DNA of 34,382 nucleotides from an uncultured Clostridia bacterium (GTDB taxonomy: Bacteria > Bacillota > Clostridia > Oscillospirales > Ruminococcaceae), in NCBI GenBank assembly GCA_944386805.1, contig CALXCO010000024.1, positions 1-34,382 of the forward strand, read 5' to 3'. Position numbers and translations under genes: made by a program. The notes beneath the pieces were generated by a model that was not told where the DNA came from, searched no databases, and saw nothing but the letters and a program-made list of their open reading frames with translations. Positions 1-7,197 of this stretch are shown piece by piece (position 1 is the stretch's first letter; each line of letters starts with the position of its first letter).

Positions 1-4
1 GGAA

Positions 5-25
5 CAGGGGACAAAAGCGCCCCTG
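5..25. terminator. Stem-loop, possible terminator
   Basis: CAGGGG (5-10) pairs with CCCCTG (20-25) around a 9-nt loop. It lies just beyond the stop codon of the minus-strand HAD gene and could end that transcript. No clear T-run follows on the minus strand, while the plus strand has TGTTTTTT about 10 nt later. It could therefore belong to a gene left of the window. Confidence 0.25.
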
Positions 26-76
26 GTGAAATCTGTTTTTTCATGTTTCTGGTTGTTCCTTTATCTTTGATTTAAC

Positions 77-739
77 TTAGTCGAGTACCGTCAGCATTCT
101 TGCCGCGTCGGATACCGCCTGATGGTTGCCGGAATGCTGGTCCAGCACCCCGACCGGAAACATTCCCGCAATTTCGGCTGCACTCAGCGCTGCCGCTACA
201 TCGTCCAGTACCGCGCACTCTCTGGGCGTAACTCCCAGTCTGGCGGCTGAAATCCGCCAGACAACCGGGTCATTTTTGCCCGGACAATGGATGCCGGCAG
301 TGACGATGCTGTCAAACAGACCGGTAATTCCGTGCCGGTTCAGGCAGGGGAGCGCCAGTTCTTGGGAAGATGCGCTGGTGATGCCGAGTTTGTATCCTTC
401 CGCTTTCAATCGTTCCAACAGCGGTTTTGCCTGCGGCTTGAGCGGGACATGGTAGGTATAGGCCTCGACTGCCATCTGATGCCATTCTTCCATCAGGGCT
501 TCCGGTGTTTCGTTCAGGCGGAACCGGCGGATGGTGTACTCAGCGGTCGCACGGAACCCCAGAGGGGTAATGGCTTCCATATAGTCGGGTGGTGGGGTCA
601 GTCCACGTTTGCCCAGAAAATCGATGTCAATCTGTGCCCAGACCCCCATCGAGTCAAACAGGGTTCCGTCAAGGTCAAAAATAACGGCTTTAATCTCACT
701 GGGAAAAGTAAGCTGGTCAGGTGAAATGATTCTTTTCAT
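77..739 (-). CDS. HAD-superfamily phosphatase (beta-phosphoglucomutase/phosphoglycolate phosphatase-like)
   Basis: A 220-residue cytoplasmic hydrolase of the haloacid dehalogenase superfamily. Motif I is FDLDGTLFD at residues 21-29 (nucleophile Asp22, acid/base Asp24). An ITSAS motif II lies near residue 120, and a DDVAAAL stretch (motif IV) near residue 180. The segment between motifs I and II is helical, as expected for a subclass I cap. The ATG at 739 follows GAGGT with good spacing. The gene starts 10 bp after the stop of the upstream AlaX gene, so the two are probably co-transcribed. Substrate cannot be told from sequence; sugar phosphates, phosphoglycolate or a nucleotide are all possible. 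Confidence 0.85.
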   Translation of the reverse strand: MKRIISPDQLTFPSEIKAVIFDLDGTLFDSMGVWAQIDIDFLGKRGLTPPPDYMEAITPLGFRATAEYTIRRFRLNETPEALMEEWHQMAVEAYTYHVPLKPQAKPLLERLKAEGYKLGITSASSQELALPCLNRHGITGLFDSIVTAGIHCPGKNDPVVWRISAARLGVTPRECAVLDDVAAALSAAEIAGMFPVGVLDQHSGNHQAVSDAARMLTVLD

Positions 740-748
740 ATGCAGACC

Positions 749-1900
749 TCATTTCCCGGCAAAGAACTGCTCAATCTGTTCTTTGGAAGCCGCAACCGAA
801 CCCTGTGCAAAAAACGGCTTTCCGCCGCCGCGTCCATTCAGCGCTGCATTCATCTCTTTGACCAGTGTCCGCAGGTCGCCGTCTTTCTGGCCGACCGCAT
901 ATTTATATCCATCCTGGTCATTGCCGGAAAAGACCGCGCACCGTCCGGTGCGTTTTTCAATCAGAGAACCGGTCAGTTTCCGCAGCGAATCAGGGGTCAG
1001 CCCGTCTTTAAACAGTGTCAGGTCTCCTTCACCGCTGTATTCTTCGGCCCATGCGGCAAACAGGCTGTCTTCCAGTGCGGAAACCCGCATTTTTGCCGCC
1101 GACAGCTCGCTTTCCAGCCGATGAACTGCCGCCGAAGCGCCGGCAGGCTTGACCGACAGCGAACGGGAGATTTCCAGCGTCTCATTCATCCAGTCGCGGC
1201 TGATTTCCAGCGCACGTTTGCCGCAGGCCATCTCTACTCGAACGCCGCCCTTCCAGTTCTGAACGGTCAGCAGCCGAATCTGGCCGATTTCACCGGAAGT
1301 CGCGACGTGGGTGCCGCAGCAGGCACACCGGTCAGCTCCCGGAAATGCGACAATCCGTACATCGCCCGTCAGTTCCTTTTTACTCCGGTATTCCATCGCA
1401 GCCAGTGTTTCCGGGTCCGGCCAGCTGATGTCAATCGGGTGATTTCCCCAGATATAGCGGTTGGCGCGGTTCTCTGCTTCGCGGAGAGTATCGGCATCCA
1501 GCGGAAGGCTGAGGTCGATATAGACGTTTTCCGGCGTCAGGTGGAATCCGACGTTGTCACAGCCGGTCATCTCATGTAGAATACCACTGATAATGTGCTC
1601 GCCCGAATGCTGCTGCATCAGGTCAAACCGCCGCTCCCAGTCGATCTGTCCTTTCACCGCTTCGCCCACTTCGATTGGTGCAGCGACGGTGTGCCAGATT
1701 TCACCGTCCGATTCGTGCACTTCGGTCACGCGAATATCGTTTAGTGTCCCGGTATCGTAAGGCTGTCCGCCGCCTTCCGGGTAAAAACAGGTCTGGTTCA
1801 GACGAACCTGAAATTTGTCTTTATGGACACGGGTCTCAGCGACAACTGCTTCGAACTGTGTCTGGTAGGGGTCCTGATAAAAAAGTCTGATGGTCTGCAA
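749..1900 (-). CDS. Alanyl-tRNA editing protein, AlaX family (long form)
   Basis: A 383-residue stand-alone editing protein related to the editing and C-terminal domains of alanyl-tRNA synthetase. Family members hydrolyse mischarged Ser-tRNA(Ala) (or Gly-tRNA(Ala)). The metal-binding motifs are visible: HSGEH at residues 98-102 and CCGTH at 194-198. The N-terminus has the family's LFYQDPY stretch and FYPEGGGQPYDTG near residues 39-51. A C-terminal DHHA1-like part carries GGGKPFFAQG near residue 356, which makes this the long form. The start is a TTG at 1900, supported by a GGGAG ribosome site 7 nt upstream, by the family-typical N-terminus and by the lack of a nearby ATG. It is the first gene of a two-gene operon with the HAD phosphatase. 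Confidence 0.92.
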   Translation of the reverse strand: MQTIRLFYQDPYQTQFEAVVAETRVHKDKFQVRLNQTCFYPEGGGQPYDTGTLNDIRVTEVHESDGEIWHTVAAPIEVGEAVKGQIDWERRFDLMQQHSGEHIISGILHEMTGCDNVGFHLTPENVYIDLSLPLDADTLREAENRANRYIWGNHPIDISWPDPETLAAMEYRSKKELTGDVRIVAFPGADRCACCGTHVATSGEIGQIRLLTVQNWKGGVRVEMACGKRALEISRDWMNETLEISRSLSVKPAGASAAVHRLESELSAAKMRVSALEDSLFAAWAEEYSGEGDLTLFKDGLTPDSLRKLTGSLIEKRTGRCAVFSGNDQDGYKYAVGQKDGDLRTLVKEMNAALNGRGGGKPFFAQGSVAASKEQIEQFFAGK

Positions 1901-1934
1901 AAGTTCTCCCGTCCTTTATCCTTTATTTTCTCTT

Positions 1935-1964
1935 ATTGTACCACATTTGACGCACATTTGCCAA
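1935..1964 (-). promoter_or_regulatory. Sigma-A-type promoter of the AlaX-HAD operon
   Basis: On the minus strand TTGGCA (1959-1964) and TACAAT (1935-1940) are separated by 18 bp. They lie about 35 bp upstream of the TTG start of the AlaX gene. The remaining intergenic DNA up to the thi terminator (1965-2100) shows nothing I can name. Confidence 0.6.
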
Positions 1965-2100
1965 CGTATGTCCTGTAATTCTGTCGCGGACAGCACGCCA
2001 CTGTTCCGAACAAATGTGCCGCTATCCATATTATACCAGAAGAGGCGGGGGCTGTAAAGCCAAAACACCGATTTTACCGGATAAAACCGCAAATTTTACA

Positions 2101-2147
2101 AGAAAAAAGGATATCCCATTCGACCATACCGGCCCAGTGGGATATCC
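2101..2147 (-). terminator. Rho-independent terminator of the thi operon
   Basis: A perfect 10-bp stem, GGATATCCCA with TGGGATATCC (arms 2109-2118 and 2138-2147), follows the thiE stop codon by a few bases. On the minus strand it runs straight into TTTTTTCT. Confidence 0.9.
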
Positions 2148-2153
2148 AATTTT

Positions 2154-2792
2154 TTAACCTGAAGGATTGGCTTCTTCAATTTTTTCCCGCAGTTTTCGTG
2201 CAGCAGCGCAGACATCCGGCTGCCCAAGAATGGCAGAGACAACCGCGACACCGTTGGCACCTGCTTCAACCGGCAGATGAACATTGTCCGCGCTGATACC
2301 GCCGATTGCGGTCACTGGGATATGAACTGCCGCGAGAATCTCCGAAAGGGTGGAAAGGGTCATCGGCTGTGCCTCCGGCTTGGCACCGGAAGGGAAAAGA
2401 GCACCGCATCCGAGGTAGTCGGCACCGTCCTGTTCGGCCTGCAATGCCTGTTCGACGGTCTTTGCGGTGACGCCGATCAGCTTATCCGGTCCCAGAATTT
2501 TCCGGGCAATCGCACAGGGAATATCCTGCTGACCGAGGTGGACGCCGGCTGCATCGCAGGCAAGTGCAATATCAATACGGTCATTGATAATCAGCGGAAC
2601 GCGATAGCGTTCAGTTACTTCCCGTACCCGGAGCGCCGTATCCAGAAATTTACGGGAATCGGCTTCCTTTTCCCGCAGTTGGACGAGTGTCACGCCGCCC
2701 TGAATGGCGGCTTCGACTTTTCCAGGCAGGTCGCCGCCTGAAAGGCGCGGGTCGGTCACCAGATAAAGGGTCAGATCAAACTGAGGTTTCAC
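2154..2792 (-). CDS. thiE: Thiamine-phosphate synthase ThiE
   Basis: Joins HMP-pyrophosphate and HET-phosphate to give thiamine phosphate, the last coupling step of thiamine synthesis, in the cytosol. At 212 residues it has family-typical length and the TIM-barrel motifs in order: LYLVTD near residue 9, LVQLREK near 36 (pyrophosphate-binding region), IINDR near 65, GVHLGQ near 81, GCGALFPSGAK near 128 and TAIGGI near 160. Its ATG overlaps the thiM stop by 4 bp (ATGA), so translation is probably coupled. It is the last gene of the riboswitch-controlled operon and is followed by a strong terminator. Confidence 0.97.
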   Translation of the reverse strand: MKPQFDLTLYLVTDPRLSGGDLPGKVEAAIQGGVTLVQLREKEADSRKFLDTALRVREVTERYRVPLIINDRIDIALACDAAGVHLGQQDIPCAIARKILGPDKLIGVTAKTVEQALQAEQDGADYLGCGALFPSGAKPEAQPMTLSTLSEILAAVHIPVTAIGGISADNVHLPVEAGANGVAVVSAILGQPDVCAAARKLREKIEEANPSG

Positions 2793-3592
2793 AGCAAAAG
2801 TACTCCTTCCTCCGGCTGTACACCGGCCATCGATACCGCGTCAAACAATGCTGTATGGAAGCTGCCGAGTTTCCCACCGGCCTTTTTGGCAGCGTATTCT
2901 CCGGCGCGGTTCATCATCTGGATGCCGCAGGCGGCGCTCAGCGCCGCCTTATCTGGCATCACAGCCAGAAACGCGCCGATCAGCGCTGAGGTCATGCACC
3001 CGGTCGCTGTTACACGTGTCAGCAGCGGACTTCCGCCGTGCAGCGGAAAGCTTTGCTTTCCGTCCGAAACCCAGTCGGTTTCGCCGGTCACGGCTGCACA
3101 GCAGCCGTAATGGGCGGCGGCTGTAGCCGCCGCATGATCGGGCGCAGGAGCGCCTGCAAGCCCGTTTTCAACGGGCAATATGCTTGCATCCAAAGATGCA
3201 AGCGCGCTGATCTCCGACAGATTACCCCGAATCACCGTGACTGCACCGGTCGCGAGAATCTCCCGGACGGCCTGCCGCCGAAATTCGCTTGCGCCGACCC
3301 CAACGGGGTCAAGCAATACCGGCAGACCATGCTGCTTTGCAGCCTCTGCCGAATAGAGCATCGCTTCCAGTTTCCACTCGGTCAGCATCCCGATGTTGAG
3401 TACCAGCCCGTCCGAATGTGCGGTGATTTCAGCGGATTCCTGCGGCGCTTCGGCCATCACCGGCTTGGCACCGGCTGCAAGAAGAATGTTCGCGCAGTCA
3501 GTGAGGGAAACGCCGTTGGTGATGCAGTGGATGAGCGGACGACGCTGGCGTAAAAGCCGGATACAATCCTGATATTCTTTTTCGGTCATCAT
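2789..3592 (-). CDS. thiM: Hydroxyethylthiazole kinase ThiM
   Basis: Phosphorylates 4-methyl-5-hydroxyethylthiazole, a salvage route that feeds ThiE. About 267 residues, with family motifs PLIHCITN and VSLTDCAN near the N-terminus, LDPVGVGAS near residue 110, VIRGNLSEI near 122, AVTGETDWVSDG near 165 and VTATGCM near 190 (anion hole and catalytic Cys). I chose the ATG at 3592, with 3589 also possible. A TTG further upstream at 3619 would overlap thiC by 20 bp and adds only a non-conserved N-terminus. The gene overlaps thiE by 4 bp and starts 8 bp after the thiC stop. Oddly, the coding DNA between about 2929 and 3203 is packed with perfect short hairpins (see findings), yet the reading frame is intact and length is normal. 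Confidence 0.95.
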   Translation of the reverse strand: MMTEKEYQDCIRLLRQRRPLIHCITNGVSLTDCANILLAAGAKPVMAEAPQESAEITAHSDGLVLNIGMLTEWKLEAMLYSAEAAKQHGLPVLLDPVGVGASEFRRQAVREILATGAVTVIRGNLSEISALASLDASILPVENGLAGAPAPDHAAATAAAHYGCCAAVTGETDWVSDGKQSFPLHGGSPLLTRVTATGCMTSALIGAFLAVMPDKAALSAACGIQMMNRAGEYAAKKAGGKLGSFHTALFDAVSMAGVQPEEGVLLL

Positions 3593-3599
3593 CGGATTG

Positions 3600-4928
3600 T
3601 TATTTCTCGATCGGGACAAAATCGTCGCAGAATTCGACGGTTTCGCCGTTCAGAATCTTGTTGACGGTGCGGACAGCACACATCTTGCCGCACATCGAGC
3701 AGGAATGTTTCTCTGCCGGCGGAACCGAGTTGTAATACCGCCGTGCCTTTTCGGGGTCGATCGAGAGTGCAAACTGTTTCTCCCAGTCAAGACGGTTACG
3801 TGCTTCGGCCATCTGGTTGTCCCAGTCGCGCGCACCGGGCAGTCCGTTTGCAATATCGGCAGCGTGTGCCGCAATCTTCGACGCAATAATGCCTTCCCGT
3901 ACATCCGACAGATCAGGCAGCCGCAGATGTTCAGCCGGTGTGACATAACACAGGAAGTTCGCGCCATTCATGGCCGCGATTGCGCCTCCGATGGCGGAGG
4001 TGATATGATCATAACCGGGCGCAATGTCGGTGACGATCGGCCCTAAAACGTAAAAGGGCGCACCATGGCAGAGCCGTTTTTCCATCTGCATATTGGCCGC
4101 AATTTCGTTCATTGCCATATGACCGGGACCTTCGACCATGACCTGAACGTCCTTTCTCCATGCCCGTTCGGTCAGATATCCCAGCTCGATCAGTTCGGAA
4201 ATCTGTGCGCCGTCCGACGAGTCGTCAATACATCCGGGACGCATTGCGTCGCCGAGGGAGATGGTGACGTCATACTCCCGCAGAATGTCCAGTACGTCGT
4301 CATAATACTCAAACATCGGGTTTTCTTTGCCGTTCATCTCCATCCATGCAAACAGCAGGCTGCCGCCGCGGGAAACGATGTTCATCTTGCGTCCTTCACG
4401 CCGGAAAGCTTCGACTGCTCGGCGGTTGATACCGGCATGGATGGTCATGAAGTCGACACCCTCTTTTGCATGGGCTTCGATGACCTTCAGAAAATCCGAA
4501 ACGGTGATATCCCGCAGGTCCTTTTCCAGATAGCCGATTGCATCATACATCGGCACCGTTCCGATCATGGCAGGGGAGTAATCGACCAGTGCCTTACGGA
4601 AATCACGGGTTTTGCCGTAGTTGGACAGGTCCATGATTGCTTCTGCGCCCATCTCGACCGCCATTTTGACCTTGTTCATCTCCTGGGTGTAGTCGACACA
4701 GTCGCCGGAGATACCGAGGTTGACGTTGATTTTGGTACGCAGTCCGTCGCCGATGCCTTCAGCTGACAGGGAAGTATGGTTAATGTTGGCTGGGATGGCG
4801 ATGCTGCCTGCCGCTACACGGCGCATCAGCTCGTCCGCTGCAATATTTTCCTTTTTTGCGACCGTTTCCATCTGAGGGGTCAGGATGCCTTTTTTGGCGG
4901 CTTCCATTTGGGTGTGGTAATCTCTCAT
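3600..4928 (-). CDS. thiC: Phosphomethylpyrimidine synthase ThiC
   Basis: Radical-SAM enzyme that rearranges 5-aminoimidazole ribotide to HMP-phosphate, the committed pyrimidine step of thiamine synthesis. At 442 residues it is the short form without the extra N-terminal domain of the proteobacterial enzyme. The C-terminal iron-sulfur ligands are Cys410, Cys413 and Cys417 (CSMCGKMC). Conserved core stretches include [10 protein letters not shown]-like sequence near residue 68, MTIHAGIN near 160, SRGGSL near 186, EGPGHM near 267 and [13 protein letters not shown] near 305. The ATG at 4928 has AAAGGA about 10 nt upstream. It sits between thiD (4 bp upstream) and thiM (8 bp downstream), so the operon is tightly packed. 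Confidence 0.97.
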   Translation of the reverse strand: MRDYHTQMEAAKKGILTPQMETVAKKENIAADELMRRVAAGSIAIPANINHTSLSAEGIGDGLRTKINVNLGISGDCVDYTQEMNKVKMAVEMGAEAIMDLSNYGKTRDFRKALVDYSPAMIGTVPMYDAIGYLEKDLRDITVSDFLKVIEAHAKEGVDFMTIHAGINRRAVEAFRREGRKMNIVSRGGSLLFAWMEMNGKENPMFEYYDDVLDILREYDVTISLGDAMRPGCIDDSSDGAQISELIELGYLTERAWRKDVQVMVEGPGHMAMNEIAANMQMEKRLCHGAPFYVLGPIVTDIAPGYDHITSAIGGAIAAMNGANFLCYVTPAEHLRLPDLSDVREGIIASKIAAHAADIANGLPGARDWDNQMAEARNRLDWEKQFALSIDPEKARRYYNSVPPAEKHSCSMCGKMCAVRTVNKILNGETVEFCDDFVPIEK

Positions 4929-4932
4929 TTTG

Positions 4933-5784
4933 TCAAGTCCTTTCTGTTGTGTCAGTACCGGGCGTTTTGTCCTGCAAAACGCCGGGAATCAGATAACCAT
5001 GGTTGAGCGGACCGTGTCCATGTCCCATCGCAAGGGTGTGCAGCATCGCATCGGTCAGATAATTTTTTGCCGCGGCGATTGCTTCCTTCATTTCCAGCCC
5101 TTTTGCCAGATATGCGGTAATTGCCGCGGACAGGGTGCAGCCGGTCCCGTGGGTATGGATGGTTTCAATGCGCGGCGCAGAAAAACCGGTAAATGCCGTG
5201 CCGTCATAATATAGGTCATACGCTTCTCCGTCCAGATGCCCGCCTTTGACCAGCACGGCTTCTGTGCCCATCTGCACCAGCTTTTTTGCCGCCTCTTTGC
5301 GGTCGGACTCTGTCACAATTCGGATGCCGGTCAGCAGTGATGCTTCGGGAATATTCGGAGTCAGCAGGGTCGTCATCGGCAGCATTTCCTGGGAAAAACG
5401 GTCAATCGCTTCCATCTCCAGCAATGGTGTTGCATCTTTCGCCGCAAGCACCGGGTCAATGACCAGCCGAGGGGGCGAAAACTGTCGGAAAGACGCAATG
5501 ACCGCTTCCATCTGTTCTGTACCGGAGAGCATTCCGACTTTGACTGCGGCAGGTGGAATATCGCTGCACACCGATTCCAGCTGTGCACCGACGACATCGC
5601 CGGGCAGCGGATAGATGGACTGGACGCCGGTTGTATTTTCGGCGACAACTGCCGTGATGACGCTCATCCCGTATACGCCGCAGGCCAAAAAGGTCTTTAA
5701 ATCCGCCTGAATGCCTGCGCCGCCGCTGGGGTCGCTGCCCGCGACCGACAGCACTGCCGGCAGCGTCATCTCGATTGCTTTCAT
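4933..5784 (-). CDS. thiD: Hydroxymethylpyrimidine/phosphomethylpyrimidine kinase ThiD
   Basis: Ribokinase-fold kinase that phosphorylates HMP and HMP-phosphate to HMP-pyrophosphate, the partner of ThiE. The protein of about 283 residues opens with [18 protein letters not shown] (residues 11-28) and carries the C-terminal GTGCTLSAA anion-hole motif near residue 212. The start at 5784 is set by AAGGATGG 8 nt upstream. The frame stays open to 6087, but that extension is the riboswitch, its terminator and the promoter, so it is not protein. It is the first gene of the operon, directly under the TPP aptamer. A thiazole-synthesis set (thiG, thiS, thiF, thiH) is not in this window. Confidence 0.95.
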   Translation of the reverse strand: MKAIEMTLPAVLSVAGSDPSGGAGIQADLKTFLACGVYGMSVITAVVAENTTGVQSIYPLPGDVVGAQLESVCSDIPPAAVKVGMLSGTEQMEAVIASFRQFSPPRLVIDPVLAAKDATPLLEMEAIDRFSQEMLPMTTLLTPNIPEASLLTGIRIVTESDRKEAAKKLVQMGTEAVLVKGGHLDGEAYDLYYDGTAFTGFSAPRIETIHTHGTGCTLSAAITAYLAKGLEMKEAIAAAKNYLTDAMLHTLAMGHGHGPLNHGYLIPGVLQDKTPGTDTTERT

Positions 5785-5836
5785 TGCTGCTACCATCCTT
5801 TCTTTACCGATTCTGATAACAGGTTGTTCCTGTGCA

Positions 5837-5868
5837 ATAAAAAAACACCTGCTCGGATGAACAGGCGT
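5837..5868 (-). terminator. Riboswitch expression-platform terminator upstream of thiD
   Basis: On the minus strand ACGCCTG and CAGGTGT (arms 5862-5868 and 5845-5851, one G-U pair) form a stem with a 10-nt loop, followed by seven or more T residues. It lies just after the TPP aptamer and about 50 nt before the thiD start. It fits a transcription terminator that forms when thiamine pyrophosphate is bound. Confidence 0.85.
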
Positions 5869-5883
5869 TTTATTTAGAAAATG

Positions 5884-5976
5884 CTTGCTCCCTACGACAG
5901 TATGAACTGACAGGTTCCAAGGGTCAGGTTTTACCTTCTCAACGCCGCCGGTTGCCCGGCATTGTCCCCCTGCAAT
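5884..5976 (-). ncRNA. TPP riboswitch (THI element)
   Basis: On the minus strand the conserved thi-box elements occur in order: GGGGG near the 5' end, TTGAGA (CTGAGA consensus), ACCTGACCCTTGGAACCTG and GTAGGGAGCAAGC at the 3' end. TTGC (5972-5975) and GCAA (5885-5888) can close the outer P1 helix. The J3-2 internal sequence ACAATGCC is replaced here by an unusual arrangement near the 5' side, but the THI-box core is clear. It sits between a sigma-A promoter and a terminator directly upstream of thiD. It should switch off the thiDCME operon when thiamine pyrophosphate is abundant. Confidence 0.93.
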
Positions 5977-5998
5977 CAGAAATATTCGGTTTTCTGGC

Positions 5999-6027
5999 AT
6001 TATATCACATTTTCCGGCAAATGTAAA
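5999..6027 (-). promoter_or_regulatory. Sigma-A-type promoter of the thiDCME operon
   Basis: On the minus strand TTTACA (6022-6027), a 17-bp spacer and a perfect TATAAT (5999-6004). Transcription would begin near 5992, about 15 nt before the TPP aptamer. Confidence 0.85.
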
Positions 6028-6115
6028 TTCCACAATGCAACTTTTGCCATATTGATTGGCCGGAACCACTACACGACATGTTCGCAAAAAACGTTATGCT
6101 GCAATTTGCAATCGG

Positions 6116-6361
6116 GCGGTGAAACGACGTCGGTTTGCTGAGCGCTTAGAGCGTGATCAAGGCGTTGGAAAATTGGGAGCACAGGCACTGTACAGCATGA
6201 ACGTGTTCGAGCGGGGAAGCGACGTTGGTTTGCCGAGCACTGGGAGCGTGATCAGGGCGTTGGCAAATTGGGGGCACAGGCACTGTACAGCAAGAATGTG
6301 TTCGAGCGGTGAAGCGGAGTTCGTTTGCCGGGCACTTGGAGCGTGATCAAAGGTTGGCATC
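6116..6361. repeat. 95-bp tandem repeat, about 2.6 copies
   Basis: Copies begin with GCGGTGAA or GCGGGGAA at 6116, 6211 and 6306, each 95 bp apart. The third is cut short near 6361. The two full copies are roughly 85% identical by eye. Each contains GAGCGTGATCA and a G(A/G)GCACAGGCACTGTAC core. That core is shared with the 119-bp repeats at 24602-24950, so this belongs to a dispersed family. The repeat fills the gap between the thi promoter and the ung stop codon. I see no gene or RNA signal in it. The short stretch 6028-6115 holds nothing recognisable. Confidence 0.85.
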
Positions 6362-6364
6362 AAG

Positions 6365-7039
6365 TCAGCCCGGACACCGGGCCAGCTGCCAGTCGATGTT
6401 CATGCCATACTGGTTGAGAAAACGGGTCGCCTGGGAAAAATGCCGGCACCCGAAAAAACCATTGTAAGCCGATAACGGGCTTGGATGCGCCGCTGTCAGC
6501 ACCAGATGGGCTGGATTGTCAATCAACGGCTTTTTCTGCCGTGCATTCGCTCCCCACAGCATAAATACGATCGGTGTCTCCCGCTCGTTCAGCTTTCGGA
6601 TAATCGCATCGGTAAACTGCTCCCACCCTTTGCCACGGTGGGAACCTGCCTGCCCGGCACGTACTGTCAGGACCGTGTTGAGCAGTAAAACCCCCTGCTC
6701 AGCCCATTCGGTCAGACAGCCGTGTCCGGGATTGACAAATCCGATGTCATCCGCCATCTCCTTATAAATATTCTGGAGCGACGGCGGAATCGCAACCCCT
6801 TTCTGTACCGAAAAGGACAGTCCATGCGCCTGACCTGGGCCGTGATACGGGTCCTGGCCGAGGATGACCGCCTTGACGTTCGCGTATGGGGTCAGACGCA
6901 GCGCATTGTATATGTTTACCATGGATGGATAAATCGTGTATTGCGCATACTCCCTTGCCAAAAATTGCTGCAATTGCTTAAAATAGTCACTGTTAATTTC
7001 TTCCCGCAGGATCTCGTCCCAGTCATTTCCCGTCAACAT
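6365..7039 (-). CDS. ung: Uracil-DNA glycosylase (family 1)
   Basis: Removes uracil from DNA to begin base-excision repair. The 224-residue protein has the family-1 water-activating motif GQDPYHG at residues 61-67 (catalytic Asp63), followed by GLSFS. The DNA-intercalation motif HPSPLSAYNGFFG begins at residue 185 and contains the catalytic His. LLLNTVLTVR near residue 120 is the uracil-recognition strand. The start at 7039 is fixed by AAGGAGG 9 nt upstream; the open frame extends further but without support. It diverges from the gene at 7198. Several TTCGA(C/T) words lie in the intergenic region, but I cannot assign an operator. Confidence 0.96.
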   Translation of the reverse strand: MLTGNDWDEILREEINSDYFKQLQQFLAREYAQYTIYPSMVNIYNALRLTPYANVKAVILGQDPYHGPGQAHGLSFSVQKGVAIPPSLQNIYKEMADDIGFVNPGHGCLTEWAEQGVLLLNTVLTVRAGQAGSHRGKGWEQFTDAIIRKLNERETPIVFMLWGANARQKKPLIDNPAHLVLTAAHPSPLSAYNGFFGCRHFSQATRFLNQYGMNIDWQLARCPG

Positions 7040-7085
7040 TCGACATAACCTCCTTCGATGTTCCTTTTTTCGACAAAATTCGACC

Positions 7086-7114
7086 TTTACAAAAAAATAA
7101 TAATTGGTTATAAT
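7086..7114 (+). promoter_or_regulatory. Strong sigma-A-type promoter
   Basis: TTTACA (7086-7091), a 17-bp spacer and TATAAT (7109-7114). It drives the gene at 7198, with an expected start near 7121 and a leader of about 75 nt that holds a 10-bp hairpin. Confidence 0.85.
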
Positions 7115-7128
7115 GGTGAATGAATCAT

Positions 7129-7156
7129 CGGGCCGTTTGGTTGGTGAAACGGCCCG
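7129..7156 (+). promoter_or_regulatory. 10-bp hairpin in the 5' leader
   Basis: CGGGCCGTTT (7129-7138) pairs perfectly with AAACGGCCCG (7147-7156) around an 8-nt loop. It begins only about 8 nt after the predicted transcription start. It could protect the 5' end or act as an attenuator, but only CTTT follows, so a full terminator is unlikely. Confidence 0.6.
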
Positions 7157-7197
7157 CTTTCCCCCGGCAATCCGCAAAGAATGGAGGGAATTTTTGG

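Noticed and set aside
126-455. Plus-strand frames opposite the HAD and AlaX genes
   Set aside because: They are antisense shadows of well-supported minus-strand genes; none has a family motif or ribosome site.
5785-6087. N-terminal extension of thiD as an open frame
   Set aside because: The frame stays open by chance through the terminator, TPP aptamer and promoter. The well-placed ribosome site supports the start at 5784.
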